Shown: positions 9,197-18,486 of the stretch, piece after piece
How positions within the stretch are numbered: the stretch's first letter is position 1
How the letters are laid out: each line of letters begins with the position of its first letter
Source of the DNA: Marinobacter litoralis
GTDB taxonomy: Bacteria; Pseudomonadota; Gammaproteobacteria; Pseudomonadales; Oleiphilaceae
Length of the DNA: 64,000 bases
Direction of reading: 5' to 3'
Assembly: GCF_003336705.1 (NCBI RefSeq)
Contig: NZ_QMDL01000003.1
Location: 62,211 to 126,210, forward strand
Notes under the pieces: model-generated
What the model saw: the letters and a program-made list of their open reading frames with translations, nothing else
What the model was told of the DNA's origin: nothing
Databases searched by the model: none
Program-made: the position numbers and the translations under genes

Positions 9197-10345
9197 ATGC
9201 CCGACTCCCTGCCTACGGATTCCGTGGGCCTCGTTAGCCCGCAAACCATTCATTTCGACACCCCGATCGAATTGGCCTGTGGCCAATCTCTGGACAGTTA
9301 TGATCTGGTCGTGGAAACCTACGGCACCTTGAATGCCGACGCCAGCAACGCGGTTCTCATTTGCCACGCCCTCAGCGGCCATCACCATGCCGCAGGCTAT
9401 CATTCGTATGATGATAAAAAGCCCGGATGGTGGGACAGCTGTATTGGCCCGGGAAAACCGATAGATACCAACCGTTTTTTCGTGGTCTGCCTGAATAACC
9501 TGGGTGGTTGCCACGGCAGCAGCGGCCCCAACTCGATCAATCCAACCACCGGCAAGCTTTACGGCCCGGATTTCCCGGTCATCACCGTGGCCGACTGGGT
9601 GAAGAGCCAAGCTCGGTTAGCAGACCGTCTCGGCATTCAACAGTGGGCAGCCGTTGTTGGCGGCTCACTCGGTGGCATGCAGGCGCTTCAGTGGAGTCTC
9701 GATTATCCCGATCGCCTTCGGCACTCGGTGATTATTGCCTCAACGCCTCGACTAACCGCGCAGAACATCGCCTTCAACGAAGTCGCTCGCCAGGCCATCA
9801 CGTCCGACACCGAGTTTCATGAAGGCCGGTATGACGATGCCAGTACCCTGCCACGGCGAGGCTTGATGCTGGCGCGGATGGTGGGGCACATCACCTACCT
9901 GTCAGACGCTGCGATGGGCGAAAAATTTGGTCGTGAATTGCGTGAAGAAGCCTTCAAATTCGGTTACGACGCCGAATTTCAGGTTGAAAGTTACCTGCGC
10001 TATCAGGGTGAGCGCTTCTCCGAAACCTTCGACGCAAACACGTACCTGCTGATGACCCGCGCTCTGGACTATTTTGACCCCGCCTACGAATTTGGCGGTG
10101 ATCTGTCCAAAGCACTGGCACCGGCCCAATGTGAATATCTGGTGCTTTCTTTCAGCACAGACTGGCGCTTCTCGCCGGCCCGCTCTGAAGAAATGGTGAA
10201 TGCGATGATCTCCGCTCGCAAGAAAGTCTGTTACGCCGAAATCGATGCACCTTGGGGCCACGATGCGTTCCTGATTCCAACCCCCCGATACACCAACGCG
10301 TTCACCGCTTACATGGACCGGGTAGCACGGGAGGTAGGCGCATGA
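9197..10345 (+). CDS. metX: Homoserine O-acyltransferase MetX
   Basis: MetX activates homoserine for methionine synthesis by acylating its hydroxyl. The 382-residue alpha/beta-hydrolase-fold protein shows the early motifs YGTLN and [13 protein letters not shown], the [12 protein letters not shown] loop and the nucleophile elbow [12 protein letters not shown] with Ser157. It also has FSTDWRFSP (catalytic Asp) and WGHDAFLI (catalytic His). Whether it uses acetyl- or succinyl-CoA cannot be decided from these motifs; relatives in Pseudomonas are reported as succinyltransferases. I chose the ATG at 9197 because the frame upstream looks non-coding. It overlaps metW by four bases (ATGA). Confidence 0.95.
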   Translation: MPDSLPTDSVGLVSPQTIHFDTPIELACGQSLDSYDLVVETYGTLNADASNAVLICHALSGHHHAAGYHSYDDKKPGWWDSCIGPGKPIDTNRFFVVCLNNLGGCHGSSGPNSINPTTGKLYGPDFPVITVADWVKSQARLADRLGIQQWAAVVGGSLGGMQALQWSLDYPDRLRHSVIIASTPRLTAQNIAFNEVARQAITSDTEFHEGRYDDASTLPRRGLMLARMVGHITYLSDAAMGEKFGRELREEAFKFGYDAEFQVESYLRYQGERFSETFDANTYLLMTRALDYFDPAYEFGGDLSKALAPAQCEYLVLSFSTDWRFSPARSEEMVNAMISARKKVCYAEIDAPWGHDAFLIPTPRYTNAFTAYMDRVAREVGA

Positions 10346-10944
10346 GAGCCGACTTGGAAATCATTCAACAGTGGGTTGAACCCGGTCACCACGTACTCGA
10401 CCTCGGTTGCGGCGACGGCACTCTGCTCCATTATCTGCAGCAAGAGCGCAACGCCACGGGTTTCGGCCTGGAAATCAACCCTGACCACATCACCACGTGC
10501 ATGGGCAAAGGCGTGTCAGTGATCGAGCAAAATCTGGACACTCAAGGCCTGGACAACTTCGGTGACGGCATGTTCGATATTGTGCTGATGACCCAAGCCT
10601 TGCAAGCCGTGCGCAGGCCCGACAAAGTCATCGACGAAATGTTGCGCCTTGGCCGTGAAGGCATTGTCACCTTCCCTAATTTTGCACATTGGCGCCTGCG
10701 CTGGGGCTTGGCTCTGAGTGGCCGCATGCCGGAATCAGACGCTTTACCGTACAAATGGTACAACACCCCGAACATCCGCCTGTGCACCTTCAAAGACTTT
10801 GAGGCGTTGTGCCGGCAAAAAGGGATAAAAATCAAAAGCCGCCGGGTCGTCGACGGCCAACATCAAAACAGCTGGCTGGCCCGAGCGTGGCCAAACCTGC
10901 TGGGCGAGATTGCGATTTACCGAATCACACGGGAGAACACCTGA
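10342..10944 (+). CDS. metW: Methionine biosynthesis protein MetW
   Basis: The 200-residue SAM-dependent methyltransferase-fold protein has the glycine-rich motif [12 protein letters not shown] at 18-29 and [13 protein letters not shown] for motif post-I/II. MetW is nearly always next to MetX in proteobacteria that lack MetA and is thought to support or control homoserine acylation; no methyl substrate is established. The ATG overlaps the metX stop, and its own stop overlaps the next start (TGATG), so expression is translationally coupled. Confidence 0.93.
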   Translation: MRADLEIIQQWVEPGHHVLDLGCGDGTLLHYLQQERNATGFGLEINPDHITTCMGKGVSVIEQNLDTQGLDNFGDGMFDIVLMTQALQAVRRPDKVIDEMLRLGREGIVTFPNFAHWRLRWGLALSGRMPESDALPYKWYNTPNIRLCTFKDFEALCRQKGIKIKSRRVVDGQHQNSWLARAWPNLLGEIAIYRITRENT

Positions 10945-11393
10945 TGATCATTCGTTCTGTTACCCGCTTTATGGCCCTAGCCTTTGGCCTGCTTTTATTG
11001 GCCAGCCAGAGTCAGGCCGGCGAAAAAGATTTTGGCGACTACCAGCTGCACTGGAGCGTTTTCCCCAGCACCATGCTGACTCCGGAAGTTGCCAAAGCCA
11101 ACAACCTTCAGCGCAGCAAAAGCATCGGCGTGGTGAACATTTCCATCATGACCGACAACGAACACGGTCAGCCTCAACCGGTAGGCGGGCAGGTGGAAGG
11201 CCAGGTTGCCAACGACATCCAACAGGTCAAATTTCTGGCCTTCCGCCGCATTCAGGAAGGCGATGCGGTTTACTTCATCGCCCAGTATCAATATCGCCCG
11301 GCGGAATTGATGACCTTCAATATTACGGCACGACCCACAGGCTACCCACAAGGCCTGAAGGTGCGCTTCGCCCACTCCTTGTTTAACGACTAA
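10944..11393 (+). CDS. Exported DUF4426 protein
   Basis: The 149-residue protein has a clear Sec signal peptide ([14 protein letters not shown] hydrophobic core, cleavage about [10 protein letters not shown] near residue 26). The remainder fits a small beta-rich periplasmic protein. Features are [21 protein letters not shown], then [10 protein letters not shown] and [15 protein letters not shown]. Proteins of this type sit between metW and rdgB in Pseudomonas too, so the position is conserved. No function is known to me, and nothing ties it mechanistically to methionine. Its start overlaps the metW stop and its stop lies four bases ahead of rdgB. Confidence 0.85.
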   Translation: MIIRSVTRFMALAFGLLLLASQSQAGEKDFGDYQLHWSVFPSTMLTPEVAKANNLQRSKSIGVVNISIMTDNEHGQPQPVGGQVEGQVANDIQQVKFLAFRRIQEGDAVYFIAQYQYRPAELMTFNITARPTGYPQGLKVRFAHSLFND

Positions 11394-11397
11394 AACC

Positions 11398-11997
11398 ATG
11401 TCTCAGAAACTCGTTATTGCCAGTAACAACAAAGGCAAAATTGCCGAACTCACCGACCTGCTAAGTCCTTTGGGGTTAAGCCCGATTGCTCAGGGCGAAC
11501 TGGGCGTTAGCGAAGCCGAAGAGCCGGCCGTTACCTTTGTTGAAAACGCTATTTTGAAAGCCCGCCACGCAGCCCGGGAGACTGGATTGCCGGCCTTAGC
11601 GGACGACAGTGGTCTGGCAGTAGACGCCCTCGGCGGCCAACCCGGCGTGCGCTCTGCCCGCTATGCCGGTGCGGCAGCAACAGACGCAGACAATGTTGAA
11701 GCGCTATTAGAAGCCTTGAAAAATGTGCCCGAACAAGAGCGTGGCGCTCAGTTTCATTGCGTTCTGGTTTATCTGCGCCACGCGGACGACCCTACACCGA
11801 TTATTTGCCACGGCCGCTGGCCGGGCCGCATTCTTTTCGCGCCAAAGGGTGAAGGTGGTTTTGGCTACGACCCGGTCTTCTACGCGCCCGAACACGATTG
11901 CAGCGCCGCTGAACTGACCCGCGAACAAAAAGGCCGCATCAGCCATCGCGGGCGCGCCCTGGCGAGCCTGCTAGACCAACTCAAGAGCACTCATTAA
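11398..11997 (+). CDS. rdgB: XTP/dITP diphosphatase
   Basis: RdgB removes deaminated purine nucleotides (dITP, XTP) from the pool by hydrolysis to monophosphates. The 199-residue protein shows SNNKGK at 9-14, the metal site [14 protein letters not shown] with Asp69/70, then [19 protein letters not shown] and the C-terminal SHRGRAL. Length and motifs are full. It lies in a five-gene overlapping chain from metX to hemW. Confidence 0.96.
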   Translation: MSQKLVIASNNKGKIAELTDLLSPLGLSPIAQGELGVSEAEEPAVTFVENAILKARHAARETGLPALADDSGLAVDALGGQPGVRSARYAGAAATDADNVEALLEALKNVPEQERGAQFHCVLVYLRHADDPTPIICHGRWPGRILFAPKGEGGFGYDPVFYAPEHDCSAAELTREQKGRISHRGRALASLLDQLKSTH

Positions 11998-11999
11998 AC

Positions 12000-13148
12000 G
12001 TGCCCTCTTCCTCTGCTGTTGCGGTCTGTCCGCCGCTATCGCTGTATATCCACGTGCCTTGGTGCGTGCGCAAGTGCCCGTATTGCGACTTCAACTCCCA
12101 TGCGATTCGGGGTGACATACCGGAGGCGGCCTACCTTACTGCCTTGCTGGAAGATCTTGAGCACGACCTAGGCTTTGTTCGCGACCGCCCGATTGAGAGC
12201 GTGTTCATCGGCGGCGGCACGCCATCGCTCATGACCAGCGACTTCTATCAGCGCTTGTTCGAAGGGCTTCGCCAGCGTCTGAGCTTCGCGCCCGACGCCG
12301 AAGTCACACTCGAAGCCAATCCCGGTACTTTGGAAGAAGGCCGTTACGAAGGTTTCCGCCAAGCGGGCATTAACCGGCTTTCGATCGGGGTGCAGAGCTT
12401 TCATCAAGAGCACCTTAAAACACTGGGGCGCATTCACGACGCCAACGCCGCTCATCGCGCGATTGAGACTGCGAAAGCGGCGGGTTTCAGCAATTTCAAT
12501 GTGGATTTGATGCACGGTTTGCCGGAGCAAACACCGGAACAAGCATTGGACGACCTGCGGCAAGCGCTGGACCATCAACCCTCACACTTGTCCTGGTATC
12601 AGCTGACCATTGAGCCCAACACCGAGTTTTTCTCCCGCCCACCGGATTTACCAGACGACGACCGCCTTTGGGAGATCTATCGACAGGGTTCAGAGTATCT
12701 GCGCGCTCACAACTTCGATGATTACGAGGTATCAGCCTGGAGCCTTCCCAATCGCGAAAGCCGCCATAACCTTAACTATTGGGAGTTTGGGGATTATCTG
12801 GCGATTGGGGCCGGCGGGCATGGCAAAGTCAGCCTGGCCGATGGCCGGATCATCCGATACTGGAAAACCCGCCAACCGGAGGCTTATTTGAACCGCATAG
12901 GTTCTCGTACGGCTGGCAGCGAAGAGATTGAGCCGAAGGAACGATCGCTGGAGTTCATGATGAACGTGTTGCGGCTTAAACAAGGTGTCGAAGAAAAACT
13001 GTTCACCGAACGTACAGGTTTACCCCTGAGCCCGGTTGAGGTACAACTTGAGCAGTTGCGGAAGAAAAATCTGCTGGTCGGTCATAGAATACAAACCACC
13101 GAACAGGGCCAGCGGTATCTCAACAGCTTGTTGGAGCAATTTCTCTGA
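12000..13148 (+). CDS. hemW: Heme chaperone HemW (radical SAM)
   Basis: The 382-residue protein starts at a GTG three bases after the rdgB stop. The radical SAM cluster motif is CVRKCPYC (Cys22, Cys26, Cys29), following LYIHVPW. FIGGGTPSL and SIGVQSFHQEHLKTLGR match the HemW/HemN family. HemW-type proteins lack the extra N-terminal part of true coproporphyrinogen dehydrogenase HemN and act in heme delivery, although older annotations call them coproporphyrinogen III oxidase. The next gene overlaps its stop (TGATG). Confidence 0.94.
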   Translation: MPSSSAVAVCPPLSLYIHVPWCVRKCPYCDFNSHAIRGDIPEAAYLTALLEDLEHDLGFVRDRPIESVFIGGGTPSLMTSDFYQRLFEGLRQRLSFAPDAEVTLEANPGTLEEGRYEGFRQAGINRLSIGVQSFHQEHLKTLGRIHDANAAHRAIETAKAAGFSNFNVDLMHGLPEQTPEQALDDLRQALDHQPSHLSWYQLTIEPNTEFFSRPPDLPDDDRLWEIYRQGSEYLRAHNFDDYEVSAWSLPNRESRHNLNYWEFGDYLAIGAGGHGKVSLADGRIIRYWKTRQPEAYLNRIGSRTAGSEEIEPKERSLEFMMNVLRLKQGVEEKLFTERTGLPLSPVEVQLEQLRKKNLLVGHRIQTTEQGQRYLNSLLEQFL

Positions 13149-13690
13149 TGGACCACGCCCGGCACCTCCCAAAGCGGCCACTTGGATTAACCTTGGTGGC
13201 TTCGTTGGTACTCAGTGCAGCAATATTTATTGCACTTCTGGTGATGAACCAGCCTCTAAAAACCGCCAGCGCACCGCAAGGCATGATCAGTTTTCAGCTG
13301 GCAGGTACCGCACAGCAGGCTCAAGCGATTATCGCCAGCTGGAAACCAGAAGGCGTGTCGACGGCCCGAGCGTCACTATGGGTCGATTTTGCCTTCATTG
13401 CGGCGTATCTGGCCATGTTGCTGCAGCTGACCCGCAGATTCTCGCAGGACCGTCCGGGTGTGAGGGAACGAATCATCGCCAAGTGGGTGCGCACGCTGTT
13501 TATCGTGGCCGGCACCAGTGATGTTATCGAGAACATTGCCCTGCTCAACAACTTCAATCCCCCTGATAACAGCCTGAGCATAGCGGCCAGCATCTTCTCA
13601 CTGCTTAAATTCACGGGGTTACTACTCGGCTTGGCGGGGCTTATCATTATTCGAGCTGCCCGCAGGCAACCGTTAACCCCGGCTTCCTAA
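13148..13690 (+). CDS. Predicted integral membrane protein, unknown function
   Basis: I do not recognise this 180-residue protein. It has about four transmembrane segments: LTLVASLVLSAAIFIALLV (near 14-32), a middle helix at WVDFAFIAAYLAMLLQL, one around RTLFIVAGTSDVIENIALL and a C-terminal SLLKFTGLLLGLAGLIII. The loop after the first helix is polar and contains MISFQLAGTAQQAQAII. The start overlaps the hemW stop, so it is coupled to the metX-hemW chain. The central DFxF/SDVIEN residues inside membrane segments hint at a functional pocket. Confidence 0.75.
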   Translation: MDHARHLPKRPLGLTLVASLVLSAAIFIALLVMNQPLKTASAPQGMISFQLAGTAQQAQAIIASWKPEGVSTARASLWVDFAFIAAYLAMLLQLTRRFSQDRPGVRERIIAKWVRTLFIVAGTSDVIENIALLNNFNPPDNSLSIAASIFSLLKFTGLLLGLAGLIIIRAARRQPLTPAS

Positions 13691-13700
13691 AGCCGGGGTT
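13675..13700. terminator. Hairpin between convergent genes
   Basis: AACCCCGGCTT and AAGCCGGGGTT form an 11-bp perfect stem with a four-base loop. It overlaps the stop of the membrane protein gene and lies just beyond the trmB stop. T runs are short on both sides, so termination is likely but not certain. Confidence 0.65.
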
Positions 13701-13711
13701 CATGCAGCACT

Positions 13712-14437
13712 TCAGTTGGTGCGGTGGTAGAGCAAGTCCCAAACCCCGTGCCCAAGCTTCTCGCCACGTTGCTCAAACTTGGTAATCGGACGGTCGTCCG
13801 GGCGCGGAGAAAAGCCGCCCTGCTCCTGCACGTTGGCAAATCCCTGCGACGCGTCCATCACTTCCAACATGTGCTCGGCGTAATTCTCCCAATCGGTGGC
13901 CAGATGCAAAACCCCGCCCACGCGCAGTTTGTGACGAATTCGCTGCACGAATTCCTGCTGGACCAGCCGGCGCTTATGATGCTTCTTTTTGTGCCAGGGG
14001 TCTGGGAAGAACACCATCACACGATCCAAAGAGGCATCCGGCAGGCACAGGTCGATCACATCGTTGGCATCGATGTTATACACCCGCACGTTCTCGAGAC
14101 CGCGGTCATCAACCTCTTTGAGCAACGCGCCTACACCTGGCAGATGTACTTCCACTCCGATGAAATCCTGCTCTGGCGCGGCTTCTGCCATATCCGCCAG
14201 TGACCGGCCCATGCCGAAACCGATTTCCAGATTCAGCATGCTGTCACGGCCAAACACTTCCCGGGGATCGATCACGCCGTCTTCCCGCGCCAGTCCGTAC
14301 TTCGGCCAGTTCCGCTCGAAGGCTTTTTTCTGACCTTCGGTCATCCGGCCTTGGCGTAATACAAAGCTGCGAACACCACGGCGAGTGGTAATCGGGTTTT
14401 CACCTTTGGAATCTTGCGAGTCGTTCTGGTCGGCCAT
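13712..14437 (-). CDS. trmB: tRNA (guanine-N7)-methyltransferase
   Basis: TrmB methylates G46 of tRNA variable loops using SAM. The 241-residue protein has [11 protein letters not shown] near the N-terminus, the SAM motif [15 protein letters not shown], and the family hallmark [19 protein letters not shown]. The first ~20 residues are polar and not conserved in style, so a later start is possible. It is transcribed alone, convergent with the hemW chain. Confidence 0.95.
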   Translation of the reverse strand: MADQNDSQDSKGENPITTRRGVRSFVLRQGRMTEGQKKAFERNWPKYGLAREDGVIDPREVFGRDSMLNLEIGFGMGRSLADMAEAAPEQDFIGVEVHLPGVGALLKEVDDRGLENVRVYNIDANDVIDLCLPDASLDRVMVFFPDPWHKKKHHKRRLVQQEFVQRIRHKLRVGGVLHLATDWENYAEHMLEVMDASQGFANVQEQGGFSPRPDDRPITKFEQRGEKLGHGVWDLLYHRTN

Positions 14438-14508
14438 TTGCTGTCCTCAACCGCCACTGCGGATCTGATTGCTGAAATTTACCCGACAGTTTAACAGAGT
14501 CAGAGGCT

Positions 14509-16044
14509 TCAAGCGGAAACCAAAGCACTTTGCCCTTGTTGGCGGTCTAATTGCCGGTACCCCAGCGCCTCGATCAAATGCTGTTTTGACAAATTTTCCT
14601 GCCCATCCAGATCGGCCAAAGTTCTCGCCACTCGCAGAATCCGATGCAGCGCCCGGGCTGACAATCCCAATCGTTCCATGGCCTGGGCCAAAAGCTTTTC
14701 GCTGCTGGCATCTATCCGGCACGCCTGATCCAGAGCCCTGCCTGCAAGTGACGCGTTCAAACTGCCGCGCTCACGTTGAAGGTTTCTGGCTTGCAGCACT
14801 CTCTGTTTCACACTGGCGCTGCTCTCGCCGGCTTCGCCGTGTCGCAGCAACACATCCCCAGCCTGCACCGGCACTTCAACGTGCAGATCGAACCGGTCCA
14901 ATAAGGGGCCGGATATTTTGGATCGATAACGCATTACCTGACTCGGCGTACACTGGCATTCAATGTTCGGATGACCGCTGTAACCGCATGGGCACGGATT
15001 CATTGCAGCAACAACCTGGAACTTTGCGGGAAAGGTGACTTGCCGAGCGGCACGGCTGATCGAAATCTCTCCGGTTTCCATAGGCTCACGAAGCACTTCT
15101 AACACCCGCCGTTCGAACTCGGGCAGCTCATCCAAGAACAGCACGCCGCGGTGCGCCAATGAGATTTCGCCCGGCCTCGGGCTGCTACCACCACCAACCA
15201 AGGCCACCGCGGAAGCCGTGTGATGAGGCGACCGAAAGGGCGGTTGGCGCCACCCACCGGGTTGAAGCGGGTGGCCCGCTACGGAGTGGACACTGGCCAC
15301 TTCCATAGCAGAGGCATCGTCTAACGCGGGCAGAATGCCCGGCAGACGACTGGCCAACATACTTTTCCCCGTCCCCGGAGGACCAAAAAACAGTAAATTG
15401 TGACCACCCGCTGCCGCCACCTCCAAAGCCCGGCGAGGCACTTGCTGGCCCCGAACATCAGCAAGATCGGCTGCCCCCTCCGCGCCAGCGGCTTGGGCAG
15501 CATCGACGTCCGGCTTTGGCACGGGCACCAATTTCGCTCTGTGCGTCAAATGCTCACACACCGTCAGTATGTGGCTTGCCGCCAACACATCGCCCTGGCT
15601 TGCAAGCGCGGCTTCTTCGGCATTGGCTTGAGGAATCAGCAGAGAACGCCCTGCCTCTCTGGCCGCCAGCACCGCAGGCAATATACCTTTTAGTGGCCGC
15701 AAGGCACCGTCGAGAGATAGCTCGCCCATGAACTCTAAGGTTTTGAGGCTGTCGGGCGGAATCTGCCCCGAAGCCGCCAAAATTCCAAGCGCGATGGGCA
15801 GGTCGAAGCGACCGCCTTCTTTCGGTAAATCCGCAGGGGCAAGATTGATCGTTATCCGGCGAGCGGGGAATTCGAAGCCTGCATTAAGCAAGGCGCTACG
15901 AACACGGTCCTTACTTTCGCGTACACCGGTTTCAGGCAAACCGACGATAGAGAGAGCCGGTAAACCGCCCGACAAGTGTACTTCGACCGTTACTTCAGGG
16001 GCAGACACACCAATGCTGGCGCGCGAGTGGACAATGGCTAACAT
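14509..16044 (-). CDS. comM: YifB/ComM-type AAA ATPase (Mg-chelatase-like)
   Basis: The 511-residue protein has an N-terminal ChlI-like subdomain (VEVHLSGGLPALSIVGLPE, SKDRVRSAL), Walker A FFGPPGTGKS near 219-228 and GVLFLDELPEF for Walker B. It also has the four-Cys type segment MNPCPCGYSGH and a C-terminal helical domain with RALHRILRVARTLADL. ComM of Vibrio is a hexameric helicase that drives branch migration during natural transformation; a type IV pilus system is encoded in the same window. The ATG at 16044 has GGAAGG five bases ahead and is preferred over an in-frame GTG at 16050. Confidence 0.93.
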   Translation of the reverse strand: MLAIVHSRASIGVSAPEVTVEVHLSGGLPALSIVGLPETGVRESKDRVRSALLNAGFEFPARRITINLAPADLPKEGGRFDLPIALGILAASGQIPPDSLKTLEFMGELSLDGALRPLKGILPAVLAAREAGRSLLIPQANAEEAALASQGDVLAASHILTVCEHLTHRAKLVPVPKPDVDAAQAAGAEGAADLADVRGQQVPRRALEVAAAGGHNLLFFGPPGTGKSMLASRLPGILPALDDASAMEVASVHSVAGHPLQPGGWRQPPFRSPHHTASAVALVGGGSSPRPGEISLAHRGVLFLDELPEFERRVLEVLREPMETGEISISRAARQVTFPAKFQVVAAMNPCPCGYSGHPNIECQCTPSQVMRYRSKISGPLLDRFDLHVEVPVQAGDVLLRHGEAGESSASVKQRVLQARNLQRERGSLNASLAGRALDQACRIDASSEKLLAQAMERLGLSARALHRILRVARTLADLDGQENLSKQHLIEALGYRQLDRQQGQSALVSA

Positions 16045-16106
16045 GATCACCTTCCATGGTGGACGGGTATTTACCGGGCGCGTCCTGCGCCCGCATCAAA
16101 AGCAAA

Positions 16107-16358
16107 TCACGACTGAGCTTTCTGCTCCAGTTCGGCAACCCGCTTTTCCAAGGCTTCCACTTTCTCACGGGTTTTCATCAATACGGCTTGCTGGCCTTCA
16201 AATTCTTCGCGAGTAACCAGTTCCAGCTTGGACAGCACAGACATCACCGTGGCTCTGGCCTGAGTTTCAAAATCTTCCCGGGCGGCCCGCGCCATATCCG
16301 GAACAAACTGGCCAAACTGGCCTTGAAGCTGGGCAAAGAAATCTTGGGGGCCTTTCAT
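16107..16358 (-). CDS. ubiK: Ubiquinone biosynthesis accessory factor UbiK (BMFP/YqiC)
   Basis: The 83-residue protein has an N-terminal amphipathic helix (DFFAQLQGQFGQFVPDM), a middle helix with TRATVMS-like packing and a C-terminal coiled coil ending EKVEALEKRVAELEQKAQS. This is the BMFP architecture. UbiK binds UbiJ and improves aerobic ubiquinone assembly; earlier names describe membrane-fusing activity. A GAGG ribosome site precedes the ATG. It lies upstream of comM in the same direction and diverges from glnK. Confidence 0.92.
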   Translation of the reverse strand: MKGPQDFFAQLQGQFGQFVPDMARAAREDFETQARATVMSVLSKLELVTREEFEGQQAVLMKTREKVEALEKRVAELEQKAQS

Positions 16359-16491
16359 GTGATACCTCGTGAATTCAATCTTTATGCTCGATCAGGCCAA
16401 TTACCCGTCGAATACTCATCTAGTCGAGAGTGTATCACACCGCTACCCCTGCCATACTGTACACGCTGCGAAGTATAATGGAGCCAAGTCT

Positions 16492-16508
16492 TGCCCACTG
16501 GTGGTTCA
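16492..16508 (+). promoter_or_regulatory. Putative upstream NtrC site (weaker)
   Basis: TGCCCACTGGTGGTTCA fits the TGCACCA-N3-TGGTGCA dyad with 4 of 7 left-half and 6 of 7 right-half bases. It is centred 41 bases upstream of the second site, close to four helical turns, as is usual for paired NtrC enhancers. Confidence 0.5.
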
Positions 16509-16532
16509 ACCCTGAATCAGAGTGGGGCGCGA

Positions 16533-16549
16533 CGCCCCGATTTGGTGCA
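16533..16549 (+). promoter_or_regulatory. Putative NtrC enhancer site (stronger)
   Basis: CGCCCCGATTTGGTGCA has a perfect right half TGGTGCA and 4 of 7 bases in the left half of the NtrC dyad. It overlaps a GGGGCG-CGA-CGCCCC palindrome at 16524-16538. The site is centred about 75 bases ahead of the -24 element. Confidence 0.6.
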
Positions 16550-16578
16550 CACATCTGCCTCATCTCGGACCACAAAAT

Positions 16579-16591
16579 ATACAAAGCATTG
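16579..16591 (+). promoter_or_regulatory. Possible IHF site in AT-rich spacer
   Basis: ATACAAAGCATTG matches the IHF core WATCAANNNNTTR at all but two positions and lies within an AT-rich stretch (16568-16610) between the NtrC sites and the sigma-54 promoter, where IHF normally bends the DNA. Confidence 0.4.
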
Positions 16592-16612
16592 TTTTTATTA
16601 TAAATTTTTGCG

Positions 16613-16629
16613 TTGGCATACCTGATGCT
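16613..16629 (+). promoter_or_regulatory. Sigma-54 promoter of glnK-amtB
   Basis: TTGGCATACCTGATGCT has GG and GC exactly ten bases apart and matches TTGGCA at -24 and TGC at -12. Transcription would start near 16641 and leave a leader of about 86 bases before the glnK ATG. The whole 368-base gap between ubiK and glnK (16359-16726) is explained by this control region; I see no further gene in it. Confidence 0.8.
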
Positions 16630-16702
16630 AAACCTTGTACACGATCCGCACAATTGATGTGCGAGGTGGCAGCATAACGAACTCAACCACAAAGACAGTT
16701 GA

Positions 16703-17065
<363 letters not shown>

Positions 17066-17138
17066 TACCGGCCTGACCCCGGATTCAGCCAACGCAAAAA
17101 AACTAAATACCTGACGGGCCTTGTGCGGAGGGCTTCCT

Positions 17139-18410
17139 ATGGAAAGCAATATCTTTCACCTGCAGTATGCTATAGATACCTTTTATTTTGTAATTTGCGG
17201 CGCATTAGTTATGTGGATGGCCGCTGGCTTTGCCATGCTAGAAGCCGGCTTGGTGCGCTCCAAGAACACCACTGAAATTCTCACTAAAAACGTGGCTTTG
17301 TTCGCGATTGCCAGCACCATGTATATGGTGTGCGGCTACGCCATCATGTATGGCGGCAATCTGTTCCTCTCCGGCATCGCCGATGTCGATGTGGACGCGG
17401 TACTTGGCGAATTTGCCAGCCGTGAAGATGGTTTTGAGGGCGGCTCGATCTACTCTGGCGCCTCTGACTTCTTCTTCCAGGTGGTGTTCGTAGCCACCGC
17501 CATGTCGATCGTCTCTGGCGCCGTTGCTGAGCGCATGAAGCTTTGGGCCTTCCTGGCCTTTGCAGCGGTCATGACCGGCGTCATCTATCCGCTGGAAGGT
17601 GCCTGGACCTGGGGCGGCAAAGACGTGTTCGGCCTGTATAACCTGGGCGACTTGGGCTTCAGCGACTTTGCCGGCTCCGGCATCGTACACATGGCGGGTG
17701 CTGCCGCTGCGCTAGCCGGCGTACTCTTGTTGGGCGCCCGTAAAGGCAAGTACGGCCCGAACGGAGAAATCCGCGCCATTCCCGGTGCCAACATGCCTCT
17801 GGCAGCTTTGGGCACCTTGATTTTGTGGATGGGCTGGTTCGGCTTTAACGGCGGTTCCGTATTGAAACTCGGCGACATCGCTAGCGCAAACTCGGTTGCC
17901 ATGGTCTTCCTGAACACCAATGCCGCCGCAGCCGGTGGTGCGATCACCGCCTTGGCCGTTGCGCGGTTGATGTTCGGTAAAGCCGATCTGACCATGCTGT
18001 TGAACGGTGCCATTGCCGGTCTTGTGGTAATTACCGCCGAACCGTCAACACCTAGCGCTCTGACCGCTACCTTTTGGGGCGCGTTGGGCGGTGGCCTGGT
18101 AGTGCTGAGCATCGTTGCGCTCGATAAGCTGCGCATTGATGACCCGGTTGGTGCCATCTCTGCTCACGGTGTGTGTGGTTTCCTTGGCCTGATGCTGGTG
18201 CCTTTCACGAACGGTGACGTGACCTTCAGCGGCCAGTTGATCGGCGCCCTGACCATCTTCGTTTGGGTGTTCATCGCCAGCCTGATTGTCTGGAGCATTC
18301 TGAAAGCGGTCATGGGCATTCGTGTCAGCGCCGAAGAAGAATATGAAGGTGTCGACATTGCCGAATGTGGCCTGGAAGCCTACCCCGAGTTCGGCAGCAA
18401 CAAGCAGTAA
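17139..18410 (+). CDS. amtB: Ammonium transporter AmtB
   Basis: The 423-residue inner membrane channel has about eleven hydrophobic helices. Recognisable parts are YFVICGALVMWMAAGFAMLEAGLVRSKN split over residues ~16-43, GGSIYSGASDFFFQ, SGIVHMAGAAAALAGVLLLGARKGKY, MGWFGFNGGS and a late AHGVCGFLG (pore His). The ATG at 17139 is preferred because GGAGG lies 8 bases upstream; a TTG at 17121 precedes that site. The cleaved signal peptide known from E. coli AmtB is not obvious. It is co-transcribed with glnK (73-base gap) and followed by a terminator. Confidence 0.96.
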   Translation: MESNIFHLQYAIDTFYFVICGALVMWMAAGFAMLEAGLVRSKNTTEILTKNVALFAIASTMYMVCGYAIMYGGNLFLSGIADVDVDAVLGEFASREDGFEGGSIYSGASDFFFQVVFVATAMSIVSGAVAERMKLWAFLAFAAVMTGVIYPLEGAWTWGGKDVFGLYNLGDLGFSDFAGSGIVHMAGAAAALAGVLLLGARKGKYGPNGEIRAIPGANMPLAALGTLILWMGWFGFNGGSVLKLGDIASANSVAMVFLNTNAAAAGGAITALAVARLMFGKADLTMLLNGAIAGLVVITAEPSTPSALTATFWGALGGGLVVLSIVALDKLRIDDPVGAISAHGVCGFLGLMLVPFTNGDVTFSGQLIGALTIFVWVFIASLIVWSILKAVMGIRVSAEEEYEGVDIAECGLEAYPEFGSNKQ

Positions 18411-18426
18411 CGCTGTCAATCAAACC

Positions 18427-18454
18427 AAAAAGGGCGCCCTCAGGCGCCCTTTTT
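18427..18454. terminator. Bidirectional terminator between amtB and speE
   Basis: AAAAAGGGCGCC and GGCGCCCTTTTT pair perfectly around a CTCA loop. T runs on both strands suit the convergent genes. Confidence 0.92.
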
Positions 18455-18486
18455 GTCTGTATGGCCGACTAATCTCGACCCGGTCG

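Noticed and set aside
12000..13148. HemW called coproporphyrinogen III oxidase (HemN)
   Set aside because: Length and N-terminus are of the HemW type.
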